64,000 nucleotides of DNA from Eubacterium maltosivorans (GTDB lineage: Bacteria > Bacillota > Clostridia > Eubacteriales > Eubacteriaceae). The stretch spans positions 682,001-746,000 of the forward strand of contig NZ_CP029487.1 in assembly GCF_002441855.2 (NCBI RefSeq), read 5' to 3'. Below, in pieces: positions 1 to 8,423 of this stretch. The position numbers and the translations under genes were made by a program. The notes beneath the pieces are model-generated. The model searched no databases and was not told the DNA's origin. It saw only the letters and a list, made by a program, of their open reading frames with translations. Position 1 is the stretch's first letter; every line of letters starts with the position of its first letter.

Positions 1-2
1 CG

Positions 3-230
3 CTTTTACCGCTGCTCATCGAACTGGCTGAGGTTGAAAAAACCTGTAACATGCTGGCCGATGAAATCGAAAAGACAAGACGCCGTGTCAACGCACTGGA
101 ACATGTCATGATTCCGGAGATGCTGGAAACCATCAAGTATATCACCATGAAGCTGGAAGATAACGAGCGTGGAAACATTACCCGTTTGATGAAGGTTAAG
201 GAAATGATGGTTGCGGAAAATCAAAATTAA
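3..230 (+). CDS. atpD: V-type ATP synthase subunit D, C-terminal part
   Basis: The open frame enters from the left edge and ends at TAA 228-230, giving the last 75 residues. It is a charged alpha-helical segment with the [21 protein letters not shown]-type coiled coil and the [12 protein letters not shown] motif characteristic of V/A-ATPase subunit D, the central rotor stalk that couples the V1/A1 head to the membrane ring. The start lies outside the window. Two hairpins follow, so it is probably the last gene of the ATPase operon. Family assignment is by recognised motif. Confidence 0.9.
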   Translation, partial: LLPLLIELAEVEKTCNMLADEIEKTRRRVNALEHVMIPEMLETIKYITMKLEDNERGNITRLMKVKEMMVAENQN

Positions 231-261
231 TACGTTTCGTAATTAATTCTATTTAATACAA

Positions 262-302
262 AACAAGTCGTTGCATAACATTATACAACGACTTGTTTTT
301 TC
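262..302 (+). terminator. Rho-independent terminator after V-ATPase operon
   Basis: An 11-bp stem (ACAAGTCGTTG with CAACGACTTGT) is followed immediately by a T-run. It lies 30 nt after the subunit D stop codon. Confidence 0.85.
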
Positions 303-318
303 ATTTTTTATCCATGAT

Positions 319-352
319 GAGCACAGCACATTTTTGCGCTGTGCTCTTTAAA
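319..352 (+). terminator. Second hairpin, possible back-up terminator
   Basis: A 9-bp perfect stem (GAGCACAGC with GCTGTGCTC) is followed by TTTA. It is weaker than the preceding terminator because the T-run is short. It could act in either direction. Confidence 0.5.
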
Positions 353-402
353 AAATTCAAAAACATAAAATGTAAAATTAACACAATTCCGGTAGAAATC
401 GC

Positions 403-432
403 TTTACAAACAACAAATAATTAGTGTATAAT
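403..432 (+). promoter_or_regulatory. Sigma-A-type promoter for the zinc-ribbon gene
   Basis: TTTACA at 403-408 and TATAAT at 427-432 are separated by 18 bp. Transcription would start near 439, leaving a leader of about 120 nt before the gene at 558. Confidence 0.55.
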
Positions 433-466
433 AAACCTATAGTATAGTAATGATTACATTAATTTC

Positions 467-544
467 AAATGGTTACCATGTCCTGAAACATCTACTCCAT
501 TTAAAAAACTGAATCAGACCCTGTACAAGAAATTTTAAATGGAG
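467..544 (+). promoter_or_regulatory. Leader inverted repeats that can mask the Shine-Dalgarno
   Basis: CTCCATTTAAAA (495-506) is a perfect 12-bp complement of TTTTAAATGGAG (533-544), and the latter contains the ribosome-binding site of the gene at 558. An upstream AAATGG (467-472) can instead pair with CCATTT (497-502). The two pairings are mutually exclusive, which is the layout of an RNA switch or thermometer. The complementarity is seen directly; the regulatory role is inferred. Confidence 0.5.
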
Positions 545-557
545 GTAACAAGACACA

Positions 558-725
558 ATGGAAGATAAAACTTTAGTTTGTCAGGATTGTGGTGCTGAAT
601 TTGTATTCACTGTTGGTGAACAGGAATTTTACAAAGAAAAAGGCTTCGATAACGAACCTAAAAGATGTAAAGAATGCAGAGCTAAAAGAAAACAGTCTAC
701 CAGAAGACCAAGAAATGAATTCTAG
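558..725 (+). CDS. Small zinc-ribbon protein (zf-trcl type)
   Basis: This 55-residue basic protein has two CxxC knuckles (CQDCG near residues 9-13 and CKECR near 38-42) around a VGEQEFYKEKGF core. That is the signature of the small 'probable zinc-ribbon' family widespread in Clostridia, whose function is unknown. ATG 558 follows GGAGG at 541-545. The basic tail (RAKRKQSTRRPR) suggests nucleic-acid or ribosome contact, which is inference. The gene stands alone between terminators with its own promoter and a 120-nt structured leader that can hide its ribosome-binding site. Confidence 0.85.
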   Translation: MEDKTLVCQDCGAEFVFTVGEQEFYKEKGFDNEPKRCKECRAKRKQSTRRPRNEF

Positions 726-746
726 GACTGTCTCAAATGGAATTTA

Positions 747-770
747 AGATCCCTACGGGGATCTTTTTTA
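747..770 (+). terminator. Rho-independent terminator
   Basis: AGATCCC / GGGATCT with a 4-nt loop is followed by TTTTTT, 20 nt after the zinc-ribbon stop codon. Confidence 0.85.
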
Positions 771-803
771 ATGAAAAATATCGTTAAGGATGACATACTG
801 TTT

Positions 804-1052
804 ATGGACAAACACTACGTGTATATATTAAAATGTAAGGATAACAGCTTGTATACGGGTTGGACAACCGATATTGAGAAGCGCCTGAAGGCCCATAACA
901 GCGGTAAAGGCGCAAAATATACCAAAAGCCGCAAACCGGTTGTGCTGGTATACAAAGAAGAATTTGACAGCAAAAGCGACGCTCTGCGGCGGGAGGCTGC
1001 GATCAAAAAGCTTACCCGTGAACAAAAGCTGGAGCTCATTAATAAACATTAG
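804..1052 (+). CDS. GIY-YIG nuclease family protein (UPF0213/YhbQ type)
   Basis: This 82-residue protein has the compact GIY-YIG fold: VYILKC near residues 5-10 is the first strand (the 'GIY' position), LYTGWT near 15-20 is the 'YIG' position, followed by DIEKRLKAHNSGKGAKYT and a REAAIKKL helix. Members are single-domain putative structure-specific endonucleases with no settled role. I chose ATG 804; an in-frame ATG at 771 abuts the preceding terminator and lacks a ribosome-binding site. It is probably cotranscribed with the channel gene 14 nt downstream. Confidence 0.85.
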   Translation: MDKHYVYILKCKDNSLYTGWTTDIEKRLKAHNSGKGAKYTKSRKPVVLVYKEEFDSKSDALRREAAIKKLTREQKLELINKH

Positions 1053-1065
1053 AGAGGTATGTAGA

Positions 1066-2076
1066 ATGGATAATGTAGTAAATGATCTGACCGTGCATCA
1101 GACTCTGGCAAACGGCAACGCCATTCTGATTTTTTATGATATTTTTGTCCTCTGTCTTTTTCTGTTTGAGGTGTTTTTATATATCAACAGAGAGCATTAC
1201 AAAGCTTTGCTGCGCAAGAATATGGAAGCCGGGACACGGATCCGTCCAGTGCGCCGCTATCTGTTAAAATTAACCCGTTATTATGACCGCCATGGACTTC
1301 TGACCGTAAACGCCCTGCTTTTAATCATCTCGGTTATAGCTATCTCCATGAGCCATATGGTAACCATGCGCGAGATTCTGGGTCTGGTGGCTACCTTCAT
1401 CATCTTCATTGTAATCATGTATTTTGTGCAAAAGCTTTTTGTAGGGCTTGATCAATTTGAGGATGACATGGTCAGCCGTTATGTCGATGTTATTTTTTAT
1501 CTGCTGCTGGGGCATTCTTTTGTCTATTTTGCCAGCTTTGTATCTCGGCCAAGCCTTCTCCTGACCTTTATCGGACTCCTTTTTGCCCTTTTTCTGTGCT
1601 TTTCTGTTATGATCCGCGCCATTATCAATCCCAATATTCTGATGAAGCCCACCAATGAACGTCGCAGAAACCGTGAGGCTTTTGGCATCATAAAAGGTAT
1701 GGGCGCGTTAATGGGGTGTGAGCTGGGAATCCTGTATTTGATGATCTACAGCTGCTGGAAAACCAACCCCTTTTTCTTTCAGCACGCCACAGAACGGCCT
1801 TTAGACTATTTGGATCTGCTCTATTACCTGTTTGTGTCCTTTTCCACCATCGGCTATGGCGATATTTATCCGGTTCGCGTGGAAGGCATGTTTTACAGCC
1901 AGTTTACAGCCATGGTTATTTCGGTCACCAGCATTTTCAGTACAGCTTGCTTTGTCGGTGCGATCATTTCAGGCGCCTACAGCATTGGCCAGCAAAACCG
2001 GGAAAAGCAGGCGGTGGAAGAAGACGGTAAGGAAAAGCTGATTGATCAGACCATAGAAAAAGAGGAAGAATCGTGA
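1066..2076 (+). CDS. Two-pore-domain-type potassium channel family membrane protein
   Basis: A 336-residue membrane protein with several hydrophobic segments. Its C-terminal third holds a pore helix and selectivity filter, STIGYGDIYP (TIGYGD), between two hydrophobic helices, which identifies an ion-channel (Ion_trans_2) pore. The N-terminal helices resemble a voltage-sensor-like bundle but lack an obvious arginine ladder. The charged C-terminal tail (about 25 residues) is rich in E and K. ATG 1066 follows GAGAGG at 1052-1057. The stop overlaps the next start by 4 nt, so the two are translationally coupled. Confidence 0.8.
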   Translation: MDNVVNDLTVHQTLANGNAILIFYDIFVLCLFLFEVFLYINREHYKALLRKNMEAGTRIRPVRRYLLKLTRYYDRHGLLTVNALLLIISVIAISMSHMVTMREILGLVATFIIFIVIMYFVQKLFVGLDQFEDDMVSRYVDVIFYLLLGHSFVYFASFVSRPSLLLTFIGLLFALFLCFSVMIRAIINPNILMKPTNERRRNREAFGIIKGMGALMGCELGILYLMIYSCWKTNPFFFQHATERPLDYLDLLYYLFVSFSTIGYGDIYPVRVEGMFYSQFTAMVISVTSIFSTACFVGAIISGAYSIGQQNREKQAVEEDGKEKLIDQTIEKEEES

Positions 2077-3140
2077 CAAAACATAAAATTTTAGGCTTAC
2101 TGCTGACCGCAGTCTTTCTTGCTTTCTCCGTATTCGGATGCTCTGCGCTTAAGGAGGATCCCGGGCTTGCCATCGACGCCGAGGGGACGCTGCGGATTCA
2201 CTATATCGATGTGGGGCAGGGAGACTGTGCCCTGATCCAAACGCCGGATAATCAGAATATCCTGATTGATACCGGCAACCCAGAGGATTATGAGGCCATT
2301 AATACTTACCTGAAGGCTCAAAAGGTCGAAAAGCTTAACACTATGCTGATCACCCATCCGCACAGTGACCATATGGGCTCTGCAGAAAAAATCTTGAAAA
2401 ACCATACTGTCGAAAGCGTCTATTTGCCAAAGGTTGCTCACAATACGCAGCTGTTTGAAAACTTTATGAAGGCCATGAGCGAAAAAGGCCTGAAGGCTAA
2501 TGCCGCATATGCTGGTGTCAGCATTCCGGCAGGTGAGGCTGTTTCCATTGAGCTTTTTTCTCCCCTTGAGGGAAAAAGTTATGCGGAGCTCAATGATTAC
2601 TCGCCCATCACCAGGGTAGCCTATGGCGACACCTCATTTTTATTTACCGGTGACGGCGAAAATGAAGACGAGCAGGACGCCGCCGCTCAGGCAGGGTTAA
2701 AGCTCAAAAGCGATGTCCTGAAGGTCGGCCACCATGGAAGCGATACCTCTACCGGCGAGCTTTTCCTCTCGCTTGTAAATCCGCAGTACGCAGTGATCAG
2801 CGTTGGCAGAGATAACGCCTATGGCCATCCCAGCAAGGATATTCTGAACAAACTGAACGGAAAGACCGTTTTTCGAACAGACCAGGAGGGGAATGTGGTC
2901 GCCATCAGCGACGGCCAGGGGATTAGCTTCATTACACAAGCCAGCGGCAAACTGGAAACCGCAGTGTCCAGCGCTGAATCCCCGGCAGACACCATCGTGT
3001 ATATTGGAAACATAAAAACAAAGAAATTTCATCTTCCCTCCTGCAGCGGGCTGCCAAAAGCGGACAATCAAACCACCTTTGCGACCCGCGATGGCGCGGT
3101 GGAGCAGGGCTATACGCCCTGTGGAATCTGCAAACCCTGA
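2073..3140 (+). CDS. Secreted/lipoprotein MBL-fold hydrolase (ComEC C-terminal-like)
   Basis: 355 residues, GTG start overlapping the upstream stop (GTGA). An N-terminal signal with a lipobox-like VFGCS precedes a metallo-beta-lactamase fold with HIDVGQGD-like HYIDVGQGDC, the metal motif THPHSDH near residues 94-100, and VGHHGSDTST. This is the family sharing the ComEC extracellular domain and often annotated 'ComEC/Rec2-related'. The tail (about 45 residues) has the Ada-type zinc-site pattern HLPSC...GYTPCGICKP, common at the end of secreted nucleases. The likely role is an extracellular phosphodiesterase or nuclease. The membrane part of ComEC is absent, so it is not a DNA-uptake channel. 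Confidence 0.8.
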   Translation: MTKHKILGLLLTAVFLAFSVFGCSALKEDPGLAIDAEGTLRIHYIDVGQGDCALIQTPDNQNILIDTGNPEDYEAINTYLKAQKVEKLNTMLITHPHSDHMGSAEKILKNHTVESVYLPKVAHNTQLFENFMKAMSEKGLKANAAYAGVSIPAGEAVSIELFSPLEGKSYAELNDYSPITRVAYGDTSFLFTGDGENEDEQDAAAQAGLKLKSDVLKVGHHGSDTSTGELFLSLVNPQYAVISVGRDNAYGHPSKDILNKLNGKTVFRTDQEGNVVAISDGQGISFITQASGKLETAVSSAESPADTIVYIGNIKTKKFHLPSCSGLPKADNQTTFATRDGAVEQGYTPCGICKP

Positions 3141-3171
3141 GACATTTAAGATGAGGAAAGGAATCGATAAT

Positions 3172-4599
3172 ATGGGTATTTTTAAAAAACTATTTGGCGG
3201 CAATGCACCTTACAAGCCTGGAAAGCTGGATTTAAACCGTCCTGTGCCGCTCGGGGAAATTTTTCCAGATGTTAATCTCGCACACAGTGTGTTAAACGAG
3301 CTCAATAAACGCGCAGGAAAGAAGCTGTCGGGCATTAACGAACCGGTCAGCATTGAGGATTTAAAGGAAATCCGCAGTCTCAGGGCGTCGGGCATGGAGA
3401 TCCGCTCATTGGAAGGCATGGAATACTTATTCAAGCTCCAGGAGGCAGATCTCAGCCACAACCTCATTCAGGAAATCCCCTTTAGCCTTGAGGATGTGAC
3501 CCGTCTGAATAACAAATACAAAGGCGGCTTTATCTTAAATCTCTACTCCTTTGTGCTGGATCTGAGCGATAACCGCTTCGCCACAGTGCCTGAGCTCGTC
3601 GAGCAGTACCGCGCCAAGGAAAGAAACCTGTTCATTGACCTGAGCGACAACCCGGTAATTGATCCTGAGGTGAAAACACCTTCCGCTGAGGGGTGTGCTG
3701 AGGTCATTAAAAAGCATCGCACCGGACTATCCGATAATGATTTTTCATGGCTGCTTTACTATATCAATGCCTACTATCTTGTAAAGACCCAGAAAGAGCT
3801 TTCCGGCTATACCGAAACGACACCCGGCGACTTTACCACAGAGCCGCTCTCTTTTATTAAGGCATCTGGGCAGATCTTGAAAAACACCATTTATCCAGAA
3901 GGCTTTAACGGCCAGCACAATTTTGCGCTGGTCAATGACCGTGGAAAGGCCTCTGTCTCGGTAAAAAAGGCCGAACAGGAGGCCATCAAAAAAATCATTG
4001 ACTTTAAGCTGAAGGACGGACTCCTGCCGACCGGAGATACCGAGCCTTTTAACGCTGCCGCCGACGGCGAAACGATCAATAAAACCGCAGTCTTTAATTA
4101 TTATAATGAAAACACCGACAAGCTCTGTCCTGAGCTGTTTTCTGACGAAATTTTATCTGACAGCCTGTCAGCGGATAAAAAACGGATTCTCGAACAGAAA
4201 AAACTTTTAAAGGAAGCAACCGATTGTCTGGATACGGCCATTCAAAACACCGAGAGCCCCGAAATTTCAGGAAAGCTTAAAACCATCAAAAGCCTTACAG
4301 AGAAAATCATAGACCATATGCAGGAAAATCCAAAGGAGTATCATTTTTCTTTTGAGATCAATTATCTCCCCATGACGCTGGATATTATACGCTCCTACAA
4401 TAATCTCAGCCAGACCGAAACCGAGACGGGTAAGAATAAACTGGCGAGAGAAAAGATTGAGGCCAGTTTTGACACGATCATTGAGGCTTTTGGTAATTAT
4501 ATCAGCCAGTTTGAGCAAAACGCCGCCATTGACCTGCACTCCGATATCGATTCGCTTTTATCTCTGTTTGAAAGCCACGGTCTGACTGATAAAAAGTAA
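3172..4599 (+). CDS. Leucine-rich-repeat protein of unknown function
   Basis: 475 residues, ATG 3172 preceded by GAGGAAAGG at 3152-3160 (ATG 3151 is a possible earlier start). Residues about 55-170 contain several LRR units (SLEGMEYLFKLQEADLSHN, LDLSDNRFATVP, LFIDLSDNPVID). The remainder is charged, mainly helical, with a coiled-coil-like stretch around 340-400. There is no signal peptide or membrane segment. I do not recognise a named family for the whole protein. The gap of 31 nt to the MBL gene and shared strand suggest one operon with the channel and hydrolase. Confidence 0.75.
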   Translation: MGIFKKLFGGNAPYKPGKLDLNRPVPLGEIFPDVNLAHSVLNELNKRAGKKLSGINEPVSIEDLKEIRSLRASGMEIRSLEGMEYLFKLQEADLSHNLIQEIPFSLEDVTRLNNKYKGGFILNLYSFVLDLSDNRFATVPELVEQYRAKERNLFIDLSDNPVIDPEVKTPSAEGCAEVIKKHRTGLSDNDFSWLLYYINAYYLVKTQKELSGYTETTPGDFTTEPLSFIKASGQILKNTIYPEGFNGQHNFALVNDRGKASVSVKKAEQEAIKKIIDFKLKDGLLPTGDTEPFNAAADGETINKTAVFNYYNENTDKLCPELFSDEILSDSLSADKKRILEQKKLLKEATDCLDTAIQNTESPEISGKLKTIKSLTEKIIDHMQENPKEYHFSFEINYLPMTLDIIRSYNNLSQTETETGKNKLAREKIEASFDTIIEAFGNYISQFEQNAAIDLHSDIDSLLSLFESHGLTDKK

Positions 4600-4601
4600 A
4601 T

Positions 4602-4650
4602 AAAAGAGAAGCACCCGCAGCCTGAAAAAACTGCAAGTGCTTCTCTTTTT
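4602..4650. terminator. Bidirectional terminator between convergent genes
   Basis: AAAAGAGAAGCAC pairs with GTGCTTCTCTTTT across a 20-nt loop. T-runs on both strands serve the LRR gene and ilvA. Confidence 0.85.
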
Positions 4651-4665
4651 TATTTTCGCCTGTTT

Positions 4666-5871
4666 TTACTGTAAATTGTCCTTGAGCCGGTAGCCAGCGT
4701 CTTTAAGGGCATTCTCGATTTGATGAATATGGTCATAATTTCTTGTTTCAAGCTCAATCCGGAGGTAACAGCCATTTACATCCGCGTTCTCACTGGCACG
4801 CTCGTGGTGGATAGATACCACATTGCCGCCCATATCGGCAATGATGGCAGATACGCCCTTCAGCTGCCCGGGCTTGTCGACCAGCTCGATGTTTAGTGAG
4901 CAGGTGCGGCCTGATTTCAGAAGACCTCGTTTGATGACACGCGAAAGAATCGTGACATCAATATTGCCGCCTGACAGCAGGCAGACCACCTTTTTGTCCT
5001 TGATGGGAAACTTGTTAAACAGAGCGGCCGCGACGGACACAGCGCCGGCGCCTTCGGTGATCAGCTTCTGCTGTTCAATGAGCGTAAGAATTGCCGTTGA
5101 GATTTCATCGTCTGTGACTGTGGCGATTTCGTCCACGTATTGCCCGCAGATCTCAAAGGTATGCTGGCCCGGCTCCTTTACCGCAATGCCGTCCGCGATG
5201 GTGGACACCTCGTTCAGGCGTTCAATCTGTTTATCGGCGATGGAATTGAGCATGCTGGGCGCGCCGCTGGCCTGCACACCGTAGACCTTGATATTCGGAT
5301 TTAATGACTTGATGGCAAAGGCAATGCCTGAGATCAGGCCGCCGCCGCCAATGGGGACGATCACCGCGTCCATATCCGGGAGCTGATCCAACAACTCCAG
5401 GCCAATGGTTCCCTGTCCGGCAATGACGTTCTCGTCATCAAAGGGATGAATAAAGGTATAGCCCATTTCCTGCTGAAGCTCCAGGGCTTTCTGATACGCA
5501 TCATCATAGACGCCCTCCACAAGACAGACCTCAGCGCCGTAGTGCTTTGTGGCCTCGACCTTTGAAATAGGCGCGCCGTCTGGCAGGCATATCAGGGATT
5601 TAATATTGTTTTTAGTCGCGGCCAGCGCCACGCCCTGGGCATGGTTTCCGGCGGAGCAGGCAATAACGCCCCTTTGCTTCTCCTCATCGGTCAACTGGGA
5701 AATTTTATAGTAAGCGCCCCGCACCTTAAAAGAGCCGGTTACCTGGAGGTTTTCGGTTTTTAAATAAATTTTGCCATCCGACTGGATACCCGGTGCGTAT
5801 ATCAAATCCGTTGGTCGAATTACTTTTTTTAACGTGTAGGAAGCGTGGTAAATTTTATCAAGTGTCAGCAT
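4666..5871 (-). CDS. ilvA: Threonine ammonia-lyase (PLP-dependent)
   Basis: 401 residues, the usual length of the single-ACT-domain bacterial enzyme. It converts L-threonine to 2-oxobutanoate and ammonia using PLP. The PLP lysine lies in TGSFKVRGAYYK (near residues 45-56), the SAGNHAQGVA loop follows, and the phosphate-binding glycine cluster is PIGGGGLISG. The C-terminal 75 residues form an ACT-like regulatory domain. ATG 5871 is preceded by AAGGAAA. It could feed isoleucine synthesis or threonine catabolism; no neighbouring ilv or tdc genes decide this. Confidence 0.93.
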   Translation of the reverse strand: MLTLDKIYHASYTLKKVIRPTDLIYAPGIQSDGKIYLKTENLQVTGSFKVRGAYYKISQLTDEEKQRGVIACSAGNHAQGVALAATKNNIKSLICLPDGAPISKVEATKHYGAEVCLVEGVYDDAYQKALELQQEMGYTFIHPFDDENVIAGQGTIGLELLDQLPDMDAVIVPIGGGGLISGIAFAIKSLNPNIKVYGVQASGAPSMLNSIADKQIERLNEVSTIADGIAVKEPGQHTFEICGQYVDEIATVTDDEISTAILTLIEQQKLITEGAGAVSVAAALFNKFPIKDKKVVCLLSGGNIDVTILSRVIKRGLLKSGRTCSLNIELVDKPGQLKGVSAIIADMGGNVVSIHHERASENADVNGCYLRIELETRNYDHIHQIENALKDAGYRLKDNLQ

Positions 5872-5915
5872 GGTTTTCCTTTCTTTTAATCATTCGTTTT
5901 AAGCTGCTATCAGCT

Positions 5916-5944
5916 AATATACCTCTTGTGATTTTTTTTGTCAA
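5916..5944 (-). promoter_or_regulatory. Promoter of ilvA
   Basis: On the minus strand TTGACA (5939-5944) and TATATT (5916-5921) are spaced by 17 bp. Transcription begins about 35-40 nt before ilvA, leaving no room for a T-box leader. Confidence 0.75.
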
Positions 5945-6083
5945 GAAGTTTGGAAATATGATTGGACTTATGCGCTGCCTTATATTATAATTTTATAGTT
6001 GAAGTCAGACTGGATGCCTGTGTTCCGGAAGGCTGAGACAATACTTCTGTCTTATGGCAGGGTATGAAACAGGAGGAATCATC

Positions 6084-6284
6084 ATGACTGGGATTGTAGA
6101 CCGGATTGAAGGTACATTAGCCGTGATCGAACGGGAGGATGGCGTTTTTGTGAGCGAGCCTGTCGCAAGTTATGGCACCCCCATTAAAGAAGGATATAAG
6201 GTGGACCTGGAGCGTCATAAAGTTTTAGTATCTGATTTTAATAAAGATGATTTGTCTCGCATTAACCAATATTTTAACGATTAG
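6084..6284 (+). CDS. DUF3006 family protein
   Basis: A 66-residue protein with the pattern IVDRIEGTLAVIERE...GYKVDL, typical of the small DUF3006 family found beside MBL-fold ComEC-like proteins in Firmicutes. Function unknown. ATG 6084 is preceded by AGGAGG (6071-6076). It ends 18 nt before the MurT-like gene and is probably its operon leader. Confidence 0.75.
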   Translation: MTGIVDRIEGTLAVIEREDGVFVSEPVASYGTPIKEGYKVDLERHKVLVSDFNKDDLSRINQYFND

Positions 6285-6302
6285 TTTAACGGAGGAACAA
6301 GT

Positions 6303-7652
6303 ATGAAGTTTTATTTGGCGTTATGGTACGCTAAAGCCATTAACGGCCTCATCAATCTTGTCAGCAAGGGGAGAGGATCTAACCTTTCCGGTGAGAAGGC
6401 CTTAAAGGTAGACCCGAGAATGGTCGAGCATTTCAAGGGGATCGACTATTCCAAGGTTGTTTTTATTACAGGAACCAATGGTAAATCAAGCACCACCAAC
6501 CTGGTGACCCACATTTTAAGAGAAAACGGGAAAACCGTTGTATCGAACCTGGAGGGCGCCAATTTACTGCCCGGTATCGCGACCATTCTGGCAAAAGAAT
6601 CGACGATGACCGGGAAGCTCAAGGCGGATTATTTTGTCTTTGAAACAGATGAGCGTTATTTACCCCTCATCTATGATCAGCTTCCGGCAGAAAACATGTT
6701 GATCACTAATCTGCAGAAGGACCAGGTTCAGCGCAACGGCGATCCGGATTTTATCTATCGCAAGCTCACCTCTTTTATGAATCCTAAAATGCATTTATAT
6801 TTAAATAATGAAGAGCCGCGGACAAAATCCTTTGAACGCTTTACTGACCACGTCACCTATTTCGGCGTGGAAAAACATTCTGAATCCTTCGAAAAGGACG
6901 AAACTTATCCGACCTGTGCATGCCCAAAATGCTATCATAAAATTGATTTTGACTACTATACCATCGACAGTGTCGGTCCGTTTACCTGCACAAACTGCGG
7001 CTATTCCAGTGAAGCGGCGCCACATTATGCCGTAAAGGATATTGACTTTGAAAACAAGACTTTCACGGTTGAGGATGAGACCTTTAATATGCCTTATGAT
7101 CTGCCATTTATGCTGTACAACTACAGCGGCGCTCTGGCGCTTTGTGAACGCTTTGCAGGCGTCTCCGTCAAGGACGCAGTCCCGGCTTTTAAATCCTTTA
7201 AAAACATCGGCGGCCGTTTTGAGGTGCTTCACTACAAGGATAAAACCATTAAGTATATGCGCATCAAGCAGGAAAACCCGGACACACTTCAGAGCGCTTT
7301 AAATATCATGGCTTCTGATCAGGAAGCCAAGATGGTCTGCTTTGGCTTCTATGCAGTATCGGATTTTATCCCATTCTATACCAACACCTTTTACAGCTTT
7401 GACTGTGACTTCAGACCGCTTGCAGAATCAAATGTTGAAAAATATTTTTGTTTCTCTCAAAATGTCTGCTATGATACCGCTAACCGGTTGATTTACGAAG
7501 GGGTTGAACCATCAAAAATTGCTATCAAGGAGACCGATGATATCAAAACGATCTTTGAAGAAATTGAAAAGGCAGATACTTCAAACGTTTATTTGATCAC
7601 ATGGCTTGAAACCTTTAATAAAATGAAAAAATACATCGAGGAGGGCAATTAA
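6303..7652 (+). CDS. murT: MurT-like Mur ligase (lipid II isoglutaminyl synthase-type), divergent
   Basis: 449 residues. The Mur-ligase ATP loop TGTNGKSSTTN (near residues 57-67), EGANLLPG, a zinc-ribbon insertion (CPKC...CTNC near 200-226) and a C-terminal DUF1727 domain match MurT, the ligase that amidates lipid II D-glutamate using ammonia from GatD. However the segment that in Staphylococcus aureus MurT reads AADGRDTSWIYD, containing the catalytic Asp, reads PFYTNTFYSFD here, so that Asp appears lost (recalled alignment). It directly abuts the GatD-like gene (0-nt gap). Either a diverged paralogue or a changed reaction is likely. Confidence 0.75.
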   Translation: MKFYLALWYAKAINGLINLVSKGRGSNLSGEKALKVDPRMVEHFKGIDYSKVVFITGTNGKSSTTNLVTHILRENGKTVVSNLEGANLLPGIATILAKESTMTGKLKADYFVFETDERYLPLIYDQLPAENMLITNLQKDQVQRNGDPDFIYRKLTSFMNPKMHLYLNNEEPRTKSFERFTDHVTYFGVEKHSESFEKDETYPTCACPKCYHKIDFDYYTIDSVGPFTCTNCGYSSEAAPHYAVKDIDFENKTFTVEDETFNMPYDLPFMLYNYSGALALCERFAGVSVKDAVPAFKSFKNIGGRFEVLHYKDKTIKYMRIKQENPDTLQSALNIMASDQEAKMVCFGFYAVSDFIPFYTNTFYSFDCDFRPLAESNVEKYFCFSQNVCYDTANRLIYEGVEPSKIAIKETDDIKTIFEEIEKADTSNVYLITWLETFNKMKKYIEEGN

Positions 7653-8423
7653 ATGAATGAAAAAACATTAAAGATCGGGTGGATGTTTCCCGATTCCCTT
7701 TACCTCCACGGTGACCGCGGAAACGTTCTGGCTCTAAAACGTATGGGCGAAGCCGCAGGCTTTGAGGTAAAAATTGAAAAAATTGATTTTGATACCGAAG
7801 ATTTTACCCCAATCGATTATGACTTCTTATTCTGTTCACCGGGAGAGATCGCTTCTTTTTCATCTATCGTTGATTTTCTGGAGCCCTATGAGCTTTCGCT
7901 CCGCGGCTTTATTCAAGCAGGCCGTCCCATGCTCGTCACAGGAACCAGCATCGCCCTCTGGGGTAACGAAATCAGGAGAGATGATGGCAGCGTTGTAAAG
8001 GGTCTGGGCATCATTGATGTGGAGACCGTTGAAAACAAAGCAGTCTACGGTGACGACCTCTATTTCAGCTGTAATCTGAATGGCACGCAAATGGAAATCA
8101 TCGGAAATCAGATTCAGATGGCCGATTTCAAGCTGACTGGCGATGATGAGCCCTTTGGAGCTCTGAAATATGGATACGGCAATAACGGAAGGGATACCAA
8201 TGAGGGGGTCCAGATCAAAAATGCGGTTTTTACAAACACCCTTGGTCCAGTGCTCGTCTGTAATCCCTGGATGACCGAAGCCTTTATCCGCATTATTGCA
8301 GATAATCAGGAAACAGACCTTGAAAACTTTTCTGTCAATATGACGCTTGAAGAAAAATCTTTTGAGACCAAGAAACAATTTATTTTGAAAAAAACAACAC
8401 ATTTGACAAACTGTAAAAGATAA
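7653..8423 (+). CDS. gatD: GatD-like glutamine amidotransferase subunit lacking catalytic Cys/His
   Basis: 256 residues of the GatD/CobQ-like class I amidotransferase fold: YLHGDRGNVLALKRMG near residues 17-32, GLGIIDVET, and YGYGNNGRDTNEG near 173-185. GatD normally hydrolyses glutamine and passes ammonia to MurT. The nucleophile loop (CGGYQ in S. aureus GatD) reads VTGTSIALWG, putting Gly97 in place of Cys. The catalytic His of YLHGP is Leu197 (NTLGP). Both substitutions are read directly; the reference residues are from memory. Glutaminase activity is therefore unlikely. It sits between murT-like and mnmA-like genes with no gaps. Confidence 0.75.
   Translation: MNEKTLKIGWMFPDSLYLHGDRGNVLALKRMGEAAGFEVKIEKIDFDTEDFTPIDYDFLFCSPGEIASFSSIVDFLEPYELSLRGFIQAGRPMLVTGTSIALWGNEIRRDDGSVVKGLGIIDVETVENKAVYGDDLYFSCNLNGTQMEIIGNQIQMADFKLTGDDEPFGALKYGYGNNGRDTNEGVQIKNAVFTNTLGPVLVCNPWMTEAFIRIIADNQETDLENFSVNMTLEEKSFETKKQFILKKTTHLTNCKR

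Noticed and set aside
2073-3140. Competence protein ComEC
   Set aside because: Only the metallo-beta-lactamase part is present; there are no ComEC membrane helices, and a signal peptide and C-terminal Cys-rich tail are found instead.
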